Source of the DNA: a virus
IMG/VR virus record: IMGVR_UViG_3300025096_000080
Span: 1 to 31,303 of that record
Strand: one strand, 5' to 3'
DNA: 31,303 bases
A program made the position numbers and the translations under genes. Of the stretch, positions 16,057-21,892 are shown one piece after another. The notes beneath the pieces are model-generated. The model worked only from the letters and a program-made list of their open reading frames with translations, made no database searches and had not been told where the DNA came from. How positions within the stretch are numbered: position 1 is the first letter of the stretch; the number at the start of each line of letters is the position of its first letter.

Positions 16057-16095
16057 TTAGATTACCTCGGATTTGGGGGATTTGGGGGGATTTGC
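16057..16095 (-). promoter_or_regulatory. gp32 mRNA leader with AAATCCCCC repeats
   Basis: The minus-strand leader contains three copies of AAATCC followed by C runs (AAATCCCCCC, AAATCCCCC, AAATCC) just before the SD GAGG and the gp32 ATG. Such an unpaired repeated stretch is a plausible autoregulatory binding site, as gp32 represses its own translation in T4. The repeat itself is visible; the role is inference. Confidence 0.4.
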
Positions 16096-16101
16096 TTTTT
16101 T

Positions 16102-16130
16102 ATTATAACAAAAAAATGATCACTCGTCAA
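16102..16130 (-). promoter_or_regulatory. Near-consensus sigma70-type promoter of gp32
   Basis: On the minus strand TTGACG (16130-16125) and TATAAT (16107-16102) are separated by 17 bases. The -35 box lies in the last codons of the DUF1825 gene. gp32 can therefore be made independently of the upstream operon. Confidence 0.7.
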
Positions 16131-16452
16131 GATATTGGTTGAGTGATTCAACAGTTGCATTCATACTATCAAAAAGGGTATTCACATCAGTTTCTGGTGG
16201 AAAACCCATCATTGAAACTGATTTGCGTAGATTCTCTTTCATTTCAATCGCTTTAGGATCGTCTGAAAGAGATAGTCTAGTATACATTACCTGTTGCTTT
16301 TCTACCAAGTCTGTGAGGATTTGAATACGTTCCATCTGATCATCACGTGTCATTGCACTAAAAGACAACAAACTACCATACAATTTTTCTTGAAGATAAT
16401 TTATTTCTTCAAGTTCTTTTTGAATAATTTCAGATTCAAAAAAGTTACTCAT
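16120..16452 (-). CDS. DUF1825-type protein (cyanobacteria/cyanophage family)
   Basis: 110 aa. It begins MSNFFESEIIQKELEEINYLQ and contains KQQVMYTRLSLSDDPKAIEMKENLRKS and MGFPPETDVNTLF. These match my memory of DUF1825, a helical family nearly confined to cyanobacteria and their phages. The function is unknown to me. It overlaps the gp59 stop by 8 bases and its end carries the gp32 -35 box. Its presence is one of the better host clues in the window. Confidence 0.75.
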   Translation of the reverse strand: MSNFFESEIIQKELEEINYLQEKLYGSLLSFSAMTRDDQMERIQILTDLVEKQQVMYTRLSLSDDPKAIEMKENLRKSVSMMGFPPETDVNTLFDSMNATVESLNQYLDE

Positions 16453-17035
16453 TTACTAGATCTCTCAAAATCTTTTTGAATTTGAACACATCAATATTTA
16501 GAAAGGGAGAATATTTTTGGAGTTTTAAACTTACGGTTTCCCATACAGGATCTTTCAGTTTCTTATCAAACTTCTTTCTGAATGAGAATATTCTATCATA
16601 GATTACAAAAGTTTCAAGACTTATGTCTCCACCAAGAAATCTTTTTAAGATTACTGGATGACCTTTCAAACAACTGAATAGATTCTCTAATTCGTTGTTC
16701 AAGAGTAATTCGTTGCTTTGTTCTTTGAACAAGTAAGTCAAACTCTGTTGCCTTTTTGTCCAATCTGCGTAAGTCCTTTCTCCAGAACTGATAATTTCTC
16801 CAATCCATAAGTTTTGTGGGTTGTCGGCGTATGCGAAATTAGATACAAGAAATTTTATAACTTCCTGATTAGAATACTTCCTAGAAGTTCGTTCGAAAAA
16901 ATATTTATCCTTTCGCTTGTTAAAGGAAGACATTGTAGCACGGCATTTGCCACCATACTTAAAATAATCATACTTAGGGTTGGTAAAATGACTTTTCATT
17001 GAAAGATAAGTCTGATATACCTCAAAGGGCTTCAC
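16445..17035 (-). CDS. 59: Replicative helicase loader gp59
   Basis: 196 aa from a GTG at 17035. The N-terminus KPFEVYQTYLSMKSHFTNPKYDYFKY parallels T4 gp59 SVYKLYLMIKQHMNGKYDVIKY, and KRKDKYFFERTSRKY and NLWIGEI also match. The C-terminal half shows SLETFVIYD and DPVWETVSLKLQKY as in T4. gp59 loads gp41 helicase on gp32-covered forks. An upstream ATG at 17146 would add 37 residues inside the HNH gene that do not look like gp59; the GTG has a strong SD, so I chose it. It overlaps the HNH stop by 14 bases. Confidence 0.85.
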   Translation of the reverse strand: MKPFEVYQTYLSMKSHFTNPKYDYFKYGGKCRATMSSFNKRKDKYFFERTSRKYSNQEVIKFLVSNFAYADNPQNLWIGEIISSGERTYADWTKRQQSLTYLFKEQSNELLLNNELENLFSCLKGHPVILKRFLGGDISLETFVIYDRIFSFRKKFDKKLKDPVWETVSLKLQKYSPFLNIDVFKFKKILRDLVNE

Positions 17036-17447
17036 GGATGCGTTTCCTCCTCTCCTCTGTCGATAGACTTTCAATCCAGAACTTTCGGGACAATCTTGCT
17101 TCAGCATTACTCCATTGACGATGACATGGTTTACATAATAATTCACATTTCTGGTATTCTTTTTGTCGAAGACCAGTTTTGGTTGATGCTTCCTGAGTTT
17201 TCAAACTTGGGTCTATGTGATTAAACTCCAAGTTTTCAATAGTCCCACATCGAACACATTTACCACCCAGTTCTTTAAGAGCATTCTCTCGAAGAAACTG
17301 GTGTCTATCCCTTTCTTTCTGCTTAATACGATCCCCTTCTTGTAAATACCAAGCACGTTGACCGTCCTTAATATTTTTACGTGTTTCGGGGTTAGTCCTA
17401 TACTTTTTAGCATAGTCTAATGCATCTTGTCTATTCTTATAGGGCAT
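17022..17447 (-). CDS. HNH endonuclease
   Basis: 141 aa. It has a basic N-terminal half (MPYKNRQDALDYAKKYR) that may bind DNA, then a zinc-ribbon HNH core: Cys64-x2-Cys67 (CVRC), His77 in FNHIDP, and Cys105-x2-Cys108-His109 (CKPCHR). Free-standing HNH nucleases of this kind act as selfish homing-type elements in T4-like phages. It lies between gp59 and a small gene next to gp33 and overlaps gp59 by 14 bases, so it has become part of the operon. I use the ATG at 17447; a TTG at 17459 would add four residues. A TCTAAATA box lies upstream. Confidence 0.85.
   Translation of the reverse strand: MPYKNRQDALDYAKKYRTNPETRKNIKDGQRAWYLQEGDRIKQKERDRHQFLRENALKELGGKCVRCGTIENLEFNHIDPSLKTQEASTKTGLRQKEYQKCELLCKPCHRQWSNAEARLSRKFWIESLSTEERRKRIREAL
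17046..17050 (-). promoter_or_regulatory. Strong ribosome binding site deciding the gp59 GTG start
   Basis: The minus strand reads AGAGGAGGAAACGCATCC before the GTG at 17035. The GGAGG core is ten bases before the start codon and lies within the 3' end of the HNH gene. This favours GTG over the ATG at 17146. Confidence 0.65.
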
Positions 17448-17472
17448 TAGGATTTTCAAACAAATACATAAT

Positions 17473-17480
17473 TATTTAGA
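17473..17480 (-). promoter_or_regulatory. Candidate late promoter (TCTAAATA) before the HNH gene
   Basis: The minus strand reads TCTAAATA in the 45-base gap before the HNH gene, 25 bases before its ATG. It is identical to the boxes facing gp4 and the tube gene. It would give late transcription of HNH and gp59. Confidence 0.35.
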
Positions 17481-17492
17481 AAAACCTATATT

Positions 17493-17699
17493 TCAAATGG
17501 GGTCACTTTCATCACTCTCTTCAGTCTCAAATTCTGTAATAGCATCAATAGGAACTTCTGCACCTCCTATACGATACCAAGGAACCATCTCACCAGATAT
17601 ATAACTAAGTCGTTCCCCAATATATTCAAAATCAGGCATATTATAATCTCTTAAAACAGCCTGAAGACGATAATGTAATAATTCAGTTTGTGTGGGCAT
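17493..17699 (-). CDS. Small protein of unknown function next to gp33
   Basis: 68 aa. The start overlaps the gp33 stop (TAATG), so it is translationally coupled. It has a helical N-terminus (TELLHYRLQAVLRDYN), a short aromatic core with GEMVPWYRIGGAEV and an acidic tail (TEFETEESDESDP). I do not recognise a family. The coupling suggests a role alongside late transcription or replication, but nothing in the sequence proves it. Confidence 0.7.
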   Translation of the reverse strand: MPTQTELLHYRLQAVLRDYNMPDFEYIGERLSYISGEMVPWYRIGGAEVPIDAITEFETEESDESDPI

Positions 17700-17959
17700 T
17701 AGATTGGAAGTCTTGCTCTCGATGTTTTCTTCATAAAATTAAGTCTCGTAGCATCCCACTTCAGTTTTTCTTTCAGTGGTTTTGATATAAGTTTTGTAAC
17801 TGAGTCTACCTCAATATTATTAGATTCGCAATAAAAACATATTGCATCAATATAATTCATTTTCTCTTCTACAACAATCTTTTCGATTTCTAATGCAAAT
17901 TTAGATGGTGTTAGAAATTTACTTTCTAACACATTTTTTAAGTCTTTATTCGGTTCCAT
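17699..17959 (-). CDS. 33: Late promoter coactivator gp33
   Basis: 86 aa from the ATG at 17959. The core FALEIEKIVVEEKMNYIDAI parallels T4 gp33 NGFIIEKMVEEFGMSYLEAT, followed by CFYCESNNIEVDSVTKLI and a basic end. gp33 joins RNA polymerase to the sliding clamp gp45 for late transcription with gp55. The frame is open upstream to 18064, but the shorter start overlaps the exonuclease gene by only 14 bases and gives the usual size. The TCTAAATA boxes in this window may be its targets. Confidence 0.75.
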   Translation of the reverse strand: MEPNKDLKNVLESKFLTPSKFALEIEKIVVEEKMNYIDAICFYCESNNIEVDSVTKLISKPLKEKLKWDATRLNFMKKTSRARLPI

Positions 17960-18629
17960 AGAGTTCCAATTTATCTCTAACAAACTTTCTAATATATTCG
18001 GTAAGAAGTTTGATGTACTTTGATTTGTTTCGTTCTTCGTAGACAACACATTCTCCATTTTCACAAGCCATAATGATTACAAATTTTTTAACTGGAATAC
18101 CAGTCATTTCATACAACATACATGCATATGCAGCACATTGTACAAAATAGTTTTCGATCCACTCTCGTGGTTTCGGTTTTTTCGAAGTCTTAAAGTCAAT
18201 TATTGCTAATTCACCCTCGTATTCTGCAATACAATCGACGGTTCCAGCAATACCCAACTGCTTACTATATAGGGAGGTTTCAAGAGCATGAATATTATTA
18301 ATATTCTTTAAGGTTCCCTTGGAAATCTTAAATAAGAACTCAGAAATAGGAGGAACTTTTGGTAACTCTATATTCTTCAGGTGACACTCAGTGAGAGTGT
18401 GCATATCAGTTCCACGACGTGTTGCAGCCTTTGTGATTCGATTTGCTTCCTCATCACCAACTCTTTTTCTCCATTTTACAAAAATCTCCTTATTATAATG
18501 ACTAATCACCGAAGTAATAGAAATTAGTTTTAAGAGTTCTTCTTCATCAGGGACAGAATAATATCTGACCCCATCAATAGTCTCCCTCTCAAGTTGAGGA
18601 AGATTTAAATCAACATGATTAAAAGTCAT
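17946..18629 (-). CDS. PD-(D/E)XK exonuclease
   Basis: 227 aa. It has RRGTDMHTLTECHL (His77), HALETSLYS (Glu117), GIAGTVDCIAEYEGELAIIDFKTSKKPK (Asp132, Asp145, Lys147) and a Gln-x3-Tyr helix (QCAAYACMLYE). This is the RecB/Cas4-like nuclease pattern with motif order as in MGME1-type exonucleases found in cyanophages. It probably processes DNA ends during recombination or degrades host DNA. It starts 8 bases after phoH and overlaps gp33. Confidence 0.85.
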   Translation of the reverse strand: MTFNHVDLNLPQLERETIDGVRYYSVPDEEELLKLISITSVISHYNKEIFVKWRKRVGDEEANRITKAATRRGTDMHTLTECHLKNIELPKVPPISEFLFKISKGTLKNINNIHALETSLYSKQLGIAGTVDCIAEYEGELAIIDFKTSKKPKPREWIENYFVQCAAYACMLYEMTGIPVKKFVIIMACENGECVVYEERNKSKYIKLLTEYIRKFVRDKLELYGTE

Positions 18630-18636
18630 TTTCCAC

Positions 18637-19395
18637 TCATAAATTAGTTTCTTGTTTTGCTAAAAGATATTCTTTCACCAGACCAGATCTTACAATATCA
18701 TCCATATCAAACTCAACTAGATCAACAGAAGGCATAGATTGTAGGATTTTTATAAAATCAAAAATACCATTTCTATCATTTGTTTTACTCAAATCTGATT
18801 GGGTAGCATCACCACAGAACATAATTTTAGAATTTTCACCAATACGTGTGATTATACTATCAAGTTCGTGGAAAGTTAAATTTTGGAATTCATCAACAAT
18901 AATAATTGCATTATCAAGAGTAGTTCCGCGAAGAAAAGAAGTACTCCAAAACTTTATTGTTCCTTGCGATTTAAGATTGCCATAAAGCATTTCAAAATCT
19001 GCATCACTAGGCATCTGGAACATATATTTTACCATATTTTTATATGGAATTTGATATATATCTGCCTTATCTTCATGTGTACCAGGCAAAAAACCAATTT
19101 CTCTAGTTGCAACTAATGATCTAACTAGATAAATTTTCTCAAAAGGACTGTTTTCATCCAATACATTCTTGAGAGCATTATAAAGAGTTATAAAAGTTTT
19201 GCCAGTTCCAGCACAACCATAAGCAACTAGATGTTTATCTTCTTTATATGAATCAAAAAACTTTTTTTGATTATCACTGATAGGTTCAATATCAATAAGA
19301 TATTCTGATCCCAATGGTTTTCTGCGTTTTATCTGCTTTGCAGTGAGTCCAACACCAATAGGTTGCTCTGCAGATCCTCTTTTTCTTCTTGCCAT
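18637..19395 (-). CDS. phoH: PhoH-like ATPase
   Basis: 252 aa. It has the PhoH core: Walker A GCAGTGKT at residues 60-67, Walker B IIIVDEFQN with Asp168 and Glu169, and sensor region MFCGDATQSDLS. The N-terminus is basic. PhoH-like proteins are frequent in marine phages and are named for a phosphate-stress gene, but their role in infection is unsettled; RNA-related NTPase activity has been proposed. It lies between an unknown 82-aa gene and the exonuclease in the same operon. Confidence 0.93.
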   Translation of the reverse strand: MARRKRGSAEQPIGVGLTAKQIKRRKPLGSEYLIDIEPISDNQKKFFDSYKEDKHLVAYGCAGTGKTFITLYNALKNVLDENSPFEKIYLVRSLVATREIGFLPGTHEDKADIYQIPYKNMVKYMFQMPSDADFEMLYGNLKSQGTIKFWSTSFLRGTTLDNAIIIVDEFQNLTFHELDSIITRIGENSKIMFCGDATQSDLSKTNDRNGIFDFIKILQSMPSVDLVEFDMDDIVRSGLVKEYLLAKQETNL

Positions 19396-19404
19396 AATAG
19401 AATA

Positions 19405-19653
19405 CTAAATTTTTTTTACATTTGCACCAGGCATTGATGCTGCTTTTCCAAGCACATCATTCCATCCTGGATTTTTAGCAACTAACTTATTTTGCCAATC
19501 ACCAACCTCCCCTGGTTGAGGGCAAGTAGATGGATCTGACCAATCCCGTTTCCACTCAGAATTGTCATTACACCATTGTGGCCAATCATGGACACTCATA
19601 ATAACTTCTTTTTGTTCACCAGTTTTTTTATGAACTATAGGATATGTTGCCAT
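19405..19653 (-). CDS. Small conserved-looking phage protein of unknown function
   Basis: 82 aa beginning MATYPIVHKKTGEQKEV. It has several Trp residues (HDWPQWCNDNSEWKRDW) and ends PGANVKKI. I recall similar proteins near thyX and phoH in cyanophages. The start resembles FmdB-type regulators, but the zinc-binding CxxC pairs are absent. No function can be assigned. Confidence 0.75.
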   Translation of the reverse strand: MATYPIVHKKTGEQKEVIMSVHDWPQWCNDNSEWKRDWSDPSTCPQPGEVGDWQNKLVAKNPGWNDVLGKAASMPGANVKKI

Positions 19654-19680
19654 TGTTATAAATTCAATATAGAATATTTA

Positions 19681-20316
19681 TTATGCCCAATCAAGTGCTT
19701 CGGATACAGTAGGGAACTGCTCTATGAATACCTTCTTCGCACCTTCTGCAACCTGCATATGCTCCTTCTGAGTGCCGTTAGCAGTCCTCAGAGTTATGTA
19801 ATGAATCCAAGAACGACATGATCCTGTCATGTAGATTTTTGTGCCTACACATAATGGAAGCACATTTCTTGCACATTCCTTTGCCACACCACGATCAAGC
19901 ATCTGCTTATACAGTGACATGGCGGAATCAAACAGAGTGGCCATCTGTTTCTCTAGAATCTGAACCTCAAAAGAATCTAGATCGTCAATAGAGTTTTGAC
20001 GATTCTTGGTGTCCTGTCTTCTCAATTCTGGAAGGGGTATCTTGTCACCAAGTAAAGAACTATCAGCATAACGTTGAGAAAATTCTTGATAAGTAAACGA
20101 CCGATGTCTCAAAATTTGAGCTGCAATAGCACGAGTGGTCTCAATCTCCAAAGTCATAGTGGATTGCTCAAACACAGACCAGTGATTATGCTTGATGCAA
20201 TACCGTAAAAGACCAGCATACTTATCATTCTCCTGGTTGTTAGGATTAGAAACTCTGGCAATATATGCCATAGTCTGCTCTGCATCAGGTGTTACACTAA
20301 TAAATTTTACAGTCAT
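19681..20316 (-). CDS. thyX: Flavin-dependent thymidylate synthase ThyX
   Basis: 211 aa, normal for ThyX. The signature RHRx7S is present at residues 70-80 (RHRSFTYQEFS). His42-His45-type residues in IKHNHWSVFEQ, ERLPLPELR-like text (KIPLPELRRQ) and the C-terminal RNVLPLCVGTKIYMTGSCRSWIHYITLR also match. It makes dTMP from dUMP with methylene-tetrahydrofolate and FAD, supplying thymidine for this AT-rich phage. The start overlaps the preceding small ORF by 4 bases (ATGA). Confidence 0.95.
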   Translation of the reverse strand: MTVKFISVTPDAEQTMAYIARVSNPNNQENDKYAGLLRYCIKHNHWSVFEQSTMTLEIETTRAIAAQILRHRSFTYQEFSQRYADSSLLGDKIPLPELRRQDTKNRQNSIDDLDSFEVQILEKQMATLFDSAMSLYKQMLDRGVAKECARNVLPLCVGTKIYMTGSCRSWIHYITLRTANGTQKEHMQVAEGAKKVFIEQFPTVSEALDWA

Positions 20317-20483
20317 TTACCAAATCCTTTGTAATTTTGCTTTTCAATTTCCGAGATTTGTTCTTTAATAATAGAAAGTTCTTTTTTTATTTCCTTTACC
20401 TTTTCTTCGTCATAAAGGTGATCTTGCTTAATAAGTCTTTCAAGCAATTTCACAAGACGTTTAGATTTTACTGTATCAGTCAT
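20313..20483 (-). CDS. Small coiled-coil protein of unknown function
   Basis: 56 aa from the ATG at 20483. It is nearly all Lys/Glu-rich heptads (KSKRLVKLLERLIKQ, then KVKEIKKELSIIKEQISEIEKQ), which predicts a coiled coil. I chose this ATG because a GAGG lies six bases before it and the start overlaps the previous stop by 8 bases; starts up to 20507 are possible. It is coupled to thyX by an ATGA overlap. Confidence 0.6.
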   Translation of the reverse strand: MTDTVKSKRLVKLLERLIKQDHLYDEEKVKEIKKELSIIKEQISEIEKQNYKGFGK

Positions 20484-20652
20484 CATCATCCTCAAAAACT
20501 TCGTCATAATCTAGAATATAATCAGAAGGTAGATCATCAAAATTTTCTTGCTTTGTAGTATTCACATCAACATCAGATAAAACTTCTGCCTTTAGGGAAT
20601 CAATAAGCAATTCAAGATTTCGAACAATTAGTTTTAACTTTTCTCTATCCAT
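20476..20652 (-). CDS. Small acidic protein, first gene of the thyX operon
   Basis: 58 aa starting MDREKLKLIVRNLELLIDSLKAE, a short helix, and ending in an acidic tail (DYDEVFEDDDD). The family is not recognised. It follows a promoter (20674-20702) and its 3' end overlaps the start of the coiled-coil ORF. The basic coiled coil of the neighbour and the acidic tail here could interact, but that is speculation. Confidence 0.6.
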   Translation of the reverse strand: MDREKLKLIVRNLELLIDSLKAEVLSDVDVNTTKQENFDDLPSDYILDYDEVFEDDDD

Positions 20653-20673
20653 AAATTATTTCCAATATTAAAA

Positions 20674-20702
20674 ATTATAGCACAAAAAAAGGGGATGATC
20701 AA
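20674..20702 (-). promoter_or_regulatory. Extended -10 promoter for the thyX-phoH operon
   Basis: On the minus strand TTGATC (20702-20697), a 17-base spacer and TGCTATAAT (extended -10, TATAAT at 20679-20674) precede the 58-aa ORF by 21 bases. The -35 box lies inside the loop and stem of the terminator of the upstream gene. Confidence 0.65.
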
Positions 20703-20707
20703 TCCCC
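20684..20707 (-). terminator. Intrinsic terminator after the 56-aa Cys-rich ORF
   Basis: The minus strand reads GGGGAT, loop TGATC, ATCCCC, then seven T. It ends the short transcript of the gene at 20729-20899 and overlaps the spacer and -35 box of the next promoter. Confidence 0.8.
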
Positions 20708-20728
20708 CAAAATCTCTATATGTTAATA

Positions 20729-20899
20729 CTAGTCCAGTATTTTTCGGCAAATACGTTTACATGTTACTTGTTTTTCATCACACTCAATTAAACAATCAAA
20801 ATAATCATTTATTAAATCTAGTTCCTCGGTACATTTATCTAGTGTATGCTCAAAGTGTTTCCATTCCGATAATTGGTTGCGAGAAATGATATTGTGCAT
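20729..20899 (-). CDS. Small Cys-rich protein with twin CX3C motifs
   Basis: 56 aa. An AAGGAG SD lies six bases before the ATG. The C-terminal half has Cys36-LIE-Cys40 and Cys47-KRI-Cys51, two CX3C motifs six residues apart on predicted helices, plus Cys23. This could form a disulfide-bonded or metal-binding helical hairpin. I know no family for it. It is a monocistronic unit with its own terminator and a TATAAT upstream, arguing that it is a real gene despite its size. Confidence 0.65.
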   Translation of the reverse strand: MHNIISRNQLSEWKHFEHTLDKCTEELDLINDYFDCLIECDEKQVTCKRICRKILD

Positions 20900-21056
20900 A
20901 TCAACTCCTTATAATTTTATACATTGCAAAAATGACAAAACGTTTTGTTCTCAGATCATTGATGAACTCCATAATTCTATCATTATATATGCAATTTGTG
21001 TATAAATGCACACATTCTAGTAATAAAAATTTATGCCTATGTAGTTATGCTTAAAA
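20900..21056. other. Intergenic region, 157 bases
   Basis: AT-rich gap. On the minus strand a TATAAT (20987-20982) could serve the Cys-rich ORF, but no good -35 is seen at 17 bases (TGCATT). The start-proximal end carries the AAGGAG SD. I see no RNA gene or terminator here. Confidence 0.5.
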
Positions 21057-21257
21057 TTACTCTTGAGAAATGTTTTTAAGATAGTCCTTCTCTTTTTGAT
21101 ATGGAACTATCTCACCAGTATAGTGTTTCCATCCTTCTTGAATATCAGGAACTAACCGTTGGTCAACACGATAACAATATTTCCAGTTCACAGGTTGTAT
21201 ACAATTCATCACAACTACCGTCCAGAATGATATAAAATAATTGAAAATTGTATACAT
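21057..21257 (-). CDS. Small membrane-anchored protein of unknown function
   Basis: 66 aa from the ATG at 21257, which has AAGGA six bases upstream; an ATG at 21275 is less likely. Residues 1-20 (MYTIFNYFISFWTVVVM) form one hydrophobic helix, followed by a soluble tail with WKYCYRVDQRLVPDIQEGW and GEIVPY. This is probably a single-pass membrane or signal-anchored protein. The YRVDQRLVPDIQ region and the GEIVPY motif are faintly like GEMVPWYR in the 68-aa gene next to gp33. Confidence 0.65.
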   Translation of the reverse strand: MYTIFNYFISFWTVVVMNCIQPVNWKYCYRVDQRLVPDIQEGWKHYTGEIVPYQKEKDYLKNISQE

Positions 21258-21275
21258 TATTCTTCCTTGTGTCAC

Positions 21276-21302
21276 AAAAAAAGAGAGGATTAATCCTCTC
21301 TT
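21276..21302 (-). terminator. Intrinsic terminator after the DUF4278-type gene
   Basis: A perfect 22-base palindrome (21281-21302, AAGAGAGGAT and its complement) is followed on the minus strand by a T run (21282-21276). It is 14 bases past the stop of the DUF4278-type gene. The plus strand also has a short T run, so it may act in both directions. Confidence 0.85.
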
Positions 21303-21316
21303 TTACAGTAAGTTAA

Positions 21317-21484
21317 TCACTTAGTATAGAGTTTACCACGATAACAAAATGTACCATGGGTCTCATTCGATTCTACACAACTAGTATCATATTCAACACC
21401 ACGATATGTGGTAGCATGAATTTGAGCGTCGTGTAGTGCAGATGCTTTATTGATCTGCGTTTTGATCATTTGAAGTGTATTCAT
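21317..21484 (-). CDS. DUF4278-type small protein (cyanobacterial family)
   Basis: 55 aa with an AGGAG SD before the ATG. The C-terminal half, TYRGVEYDTSCVE followed by GTFCYRGKLYTK, has the LTYRGVxY ... KYRGxxY pattern I associate with DUF4278, a short family of cyanobacteria and cyanophages with no known function. The N-terminal 25 residues are helical. It shares the strong promoter at 21780-21808 with the gene before it and is closed by a terminator. Confidence 0.7.
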   Translation of the reverse strand: MNTLQMIKTQINKASALHDAQIHATTYRGVEYDTSCVESNETHGTFCYRGKLYTK

Positions 21485-21527
21485 GTTGTTACTCCTGAAA
21501 GTAGAGGGTTTTTAATTCCCCGTTCCT

Positions 21528-21716
21528 TCAGTCGTTTGCGTCCTCTATTCCAACTCTAAAACAAGCTGGATCTGTTACTTCCATAAACCGAAAAATAAAG
21601 TCCAACCTCTCAGAAGAACTAAGAAGTTCTGACTTATAAACTCCTTTTGCCAACCAGTCATAGTCTTGACAAGACAGTTGTGGTTGTGCTGCGAACAGCA
21701 TCAAAGATAGTAACAT
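21528..21716 (-). CDS. Small secreted or membrane-targeted cyanophage-type protein
   Basis: 62 aa. It begins with a hydrophobic stretch MLLSLMLFAA followed by CQDYDWLAKGVYKSELL and TDPACFRVGI. I recall similar short proteins in cyanophages. The leader lacks the usual positive charge and the LSC site is not a good lipobox, so export is only possible. It is the first gene after a consensus promoter with a structured leader, so it is likely made early and strongly. Confidence 0.65.
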   Translation of the reverse strand: MLLSLMLFAAQPQLSCQDYDWLAKGVYKSELLSSSERLDFIFRFMEVTDPACFRVGIEDAND

Positions 21717-21721
21717 AGGAT

Positions 21722-21774
21722 CAACGCTCCGTTGCGCGACTTACTTGCGTCCTCCTTACGGGGGATGAACGACA
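21722..21774 (-). promoter_or_regulatory. GC-rich structured 5' leader
   Basis: Between promoter and start codon lies a clearly GC-rich stretch in an AT-rich genome. Read on the minus strand it has a C5 run, an AAGGAGG without a start codon nearby, and then a hairpin CAACG-GAG-CGTTG (21734-21722) placed just before the ATG, whose GGAG loop is the likely SD. This suggests translational control or an RNA element. No known riboswitch class is recognised. Confidence 0.45.
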
Positions 21775-21808
21775 GGTCTATTATAGACCATTACTCCTAT
21801 TTAGTCAA
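21775..21808 (-). promoter_or_regulatory. Consensus promoter with palindromic operator at the -10
   Basis: TTGACT (21808-21803), a 17-base spacer and TATAAT (21785-21780) are present on the minus strand. The -10 is embedded in a perfect 7-bp inverted repeat around one base (GGTCTAT-T-ATAGACC, 21775-21789), a typical operator layout. The spacer also contains ACTAAATA overlapping the -35, resembling the late boxes. Confidence 0.7.
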
Positions 21809-21892
21809 GTACTTTTGTATAATGTGATACATTTTTATAAAATCTTAGGGAGTAAAAAAATTCTGGGAATATTTTTACCACTTATTGGGAAA

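Noticed and set aside
16493-16500. A TCTAAATA box on the minus strand before DUF1825
   Set aside because: It lies within gp59 codons and 41 bases from the start, and chance copies are expected in this AT-rich DNA.
17036-17146. An N-terminal extension of gp59 from an ATG at 17146
   Set aside because: The added 37 residues lie wholly in the HNH gene in another frame and do not resemble gp59; the GTG at 17035 has a strong SD.
17960-18064. A longer gp33 start at 18064
   Set aside because: It would overlap the exonuclease gene by 119 bases; the ATG at 17959 gives the normal family length.
20900-21056. A tRNA or small RNA gene in the largest gaps
   Set aside because: No cloverleaf arms, CCA end or G/C stem structure could be found by eye.
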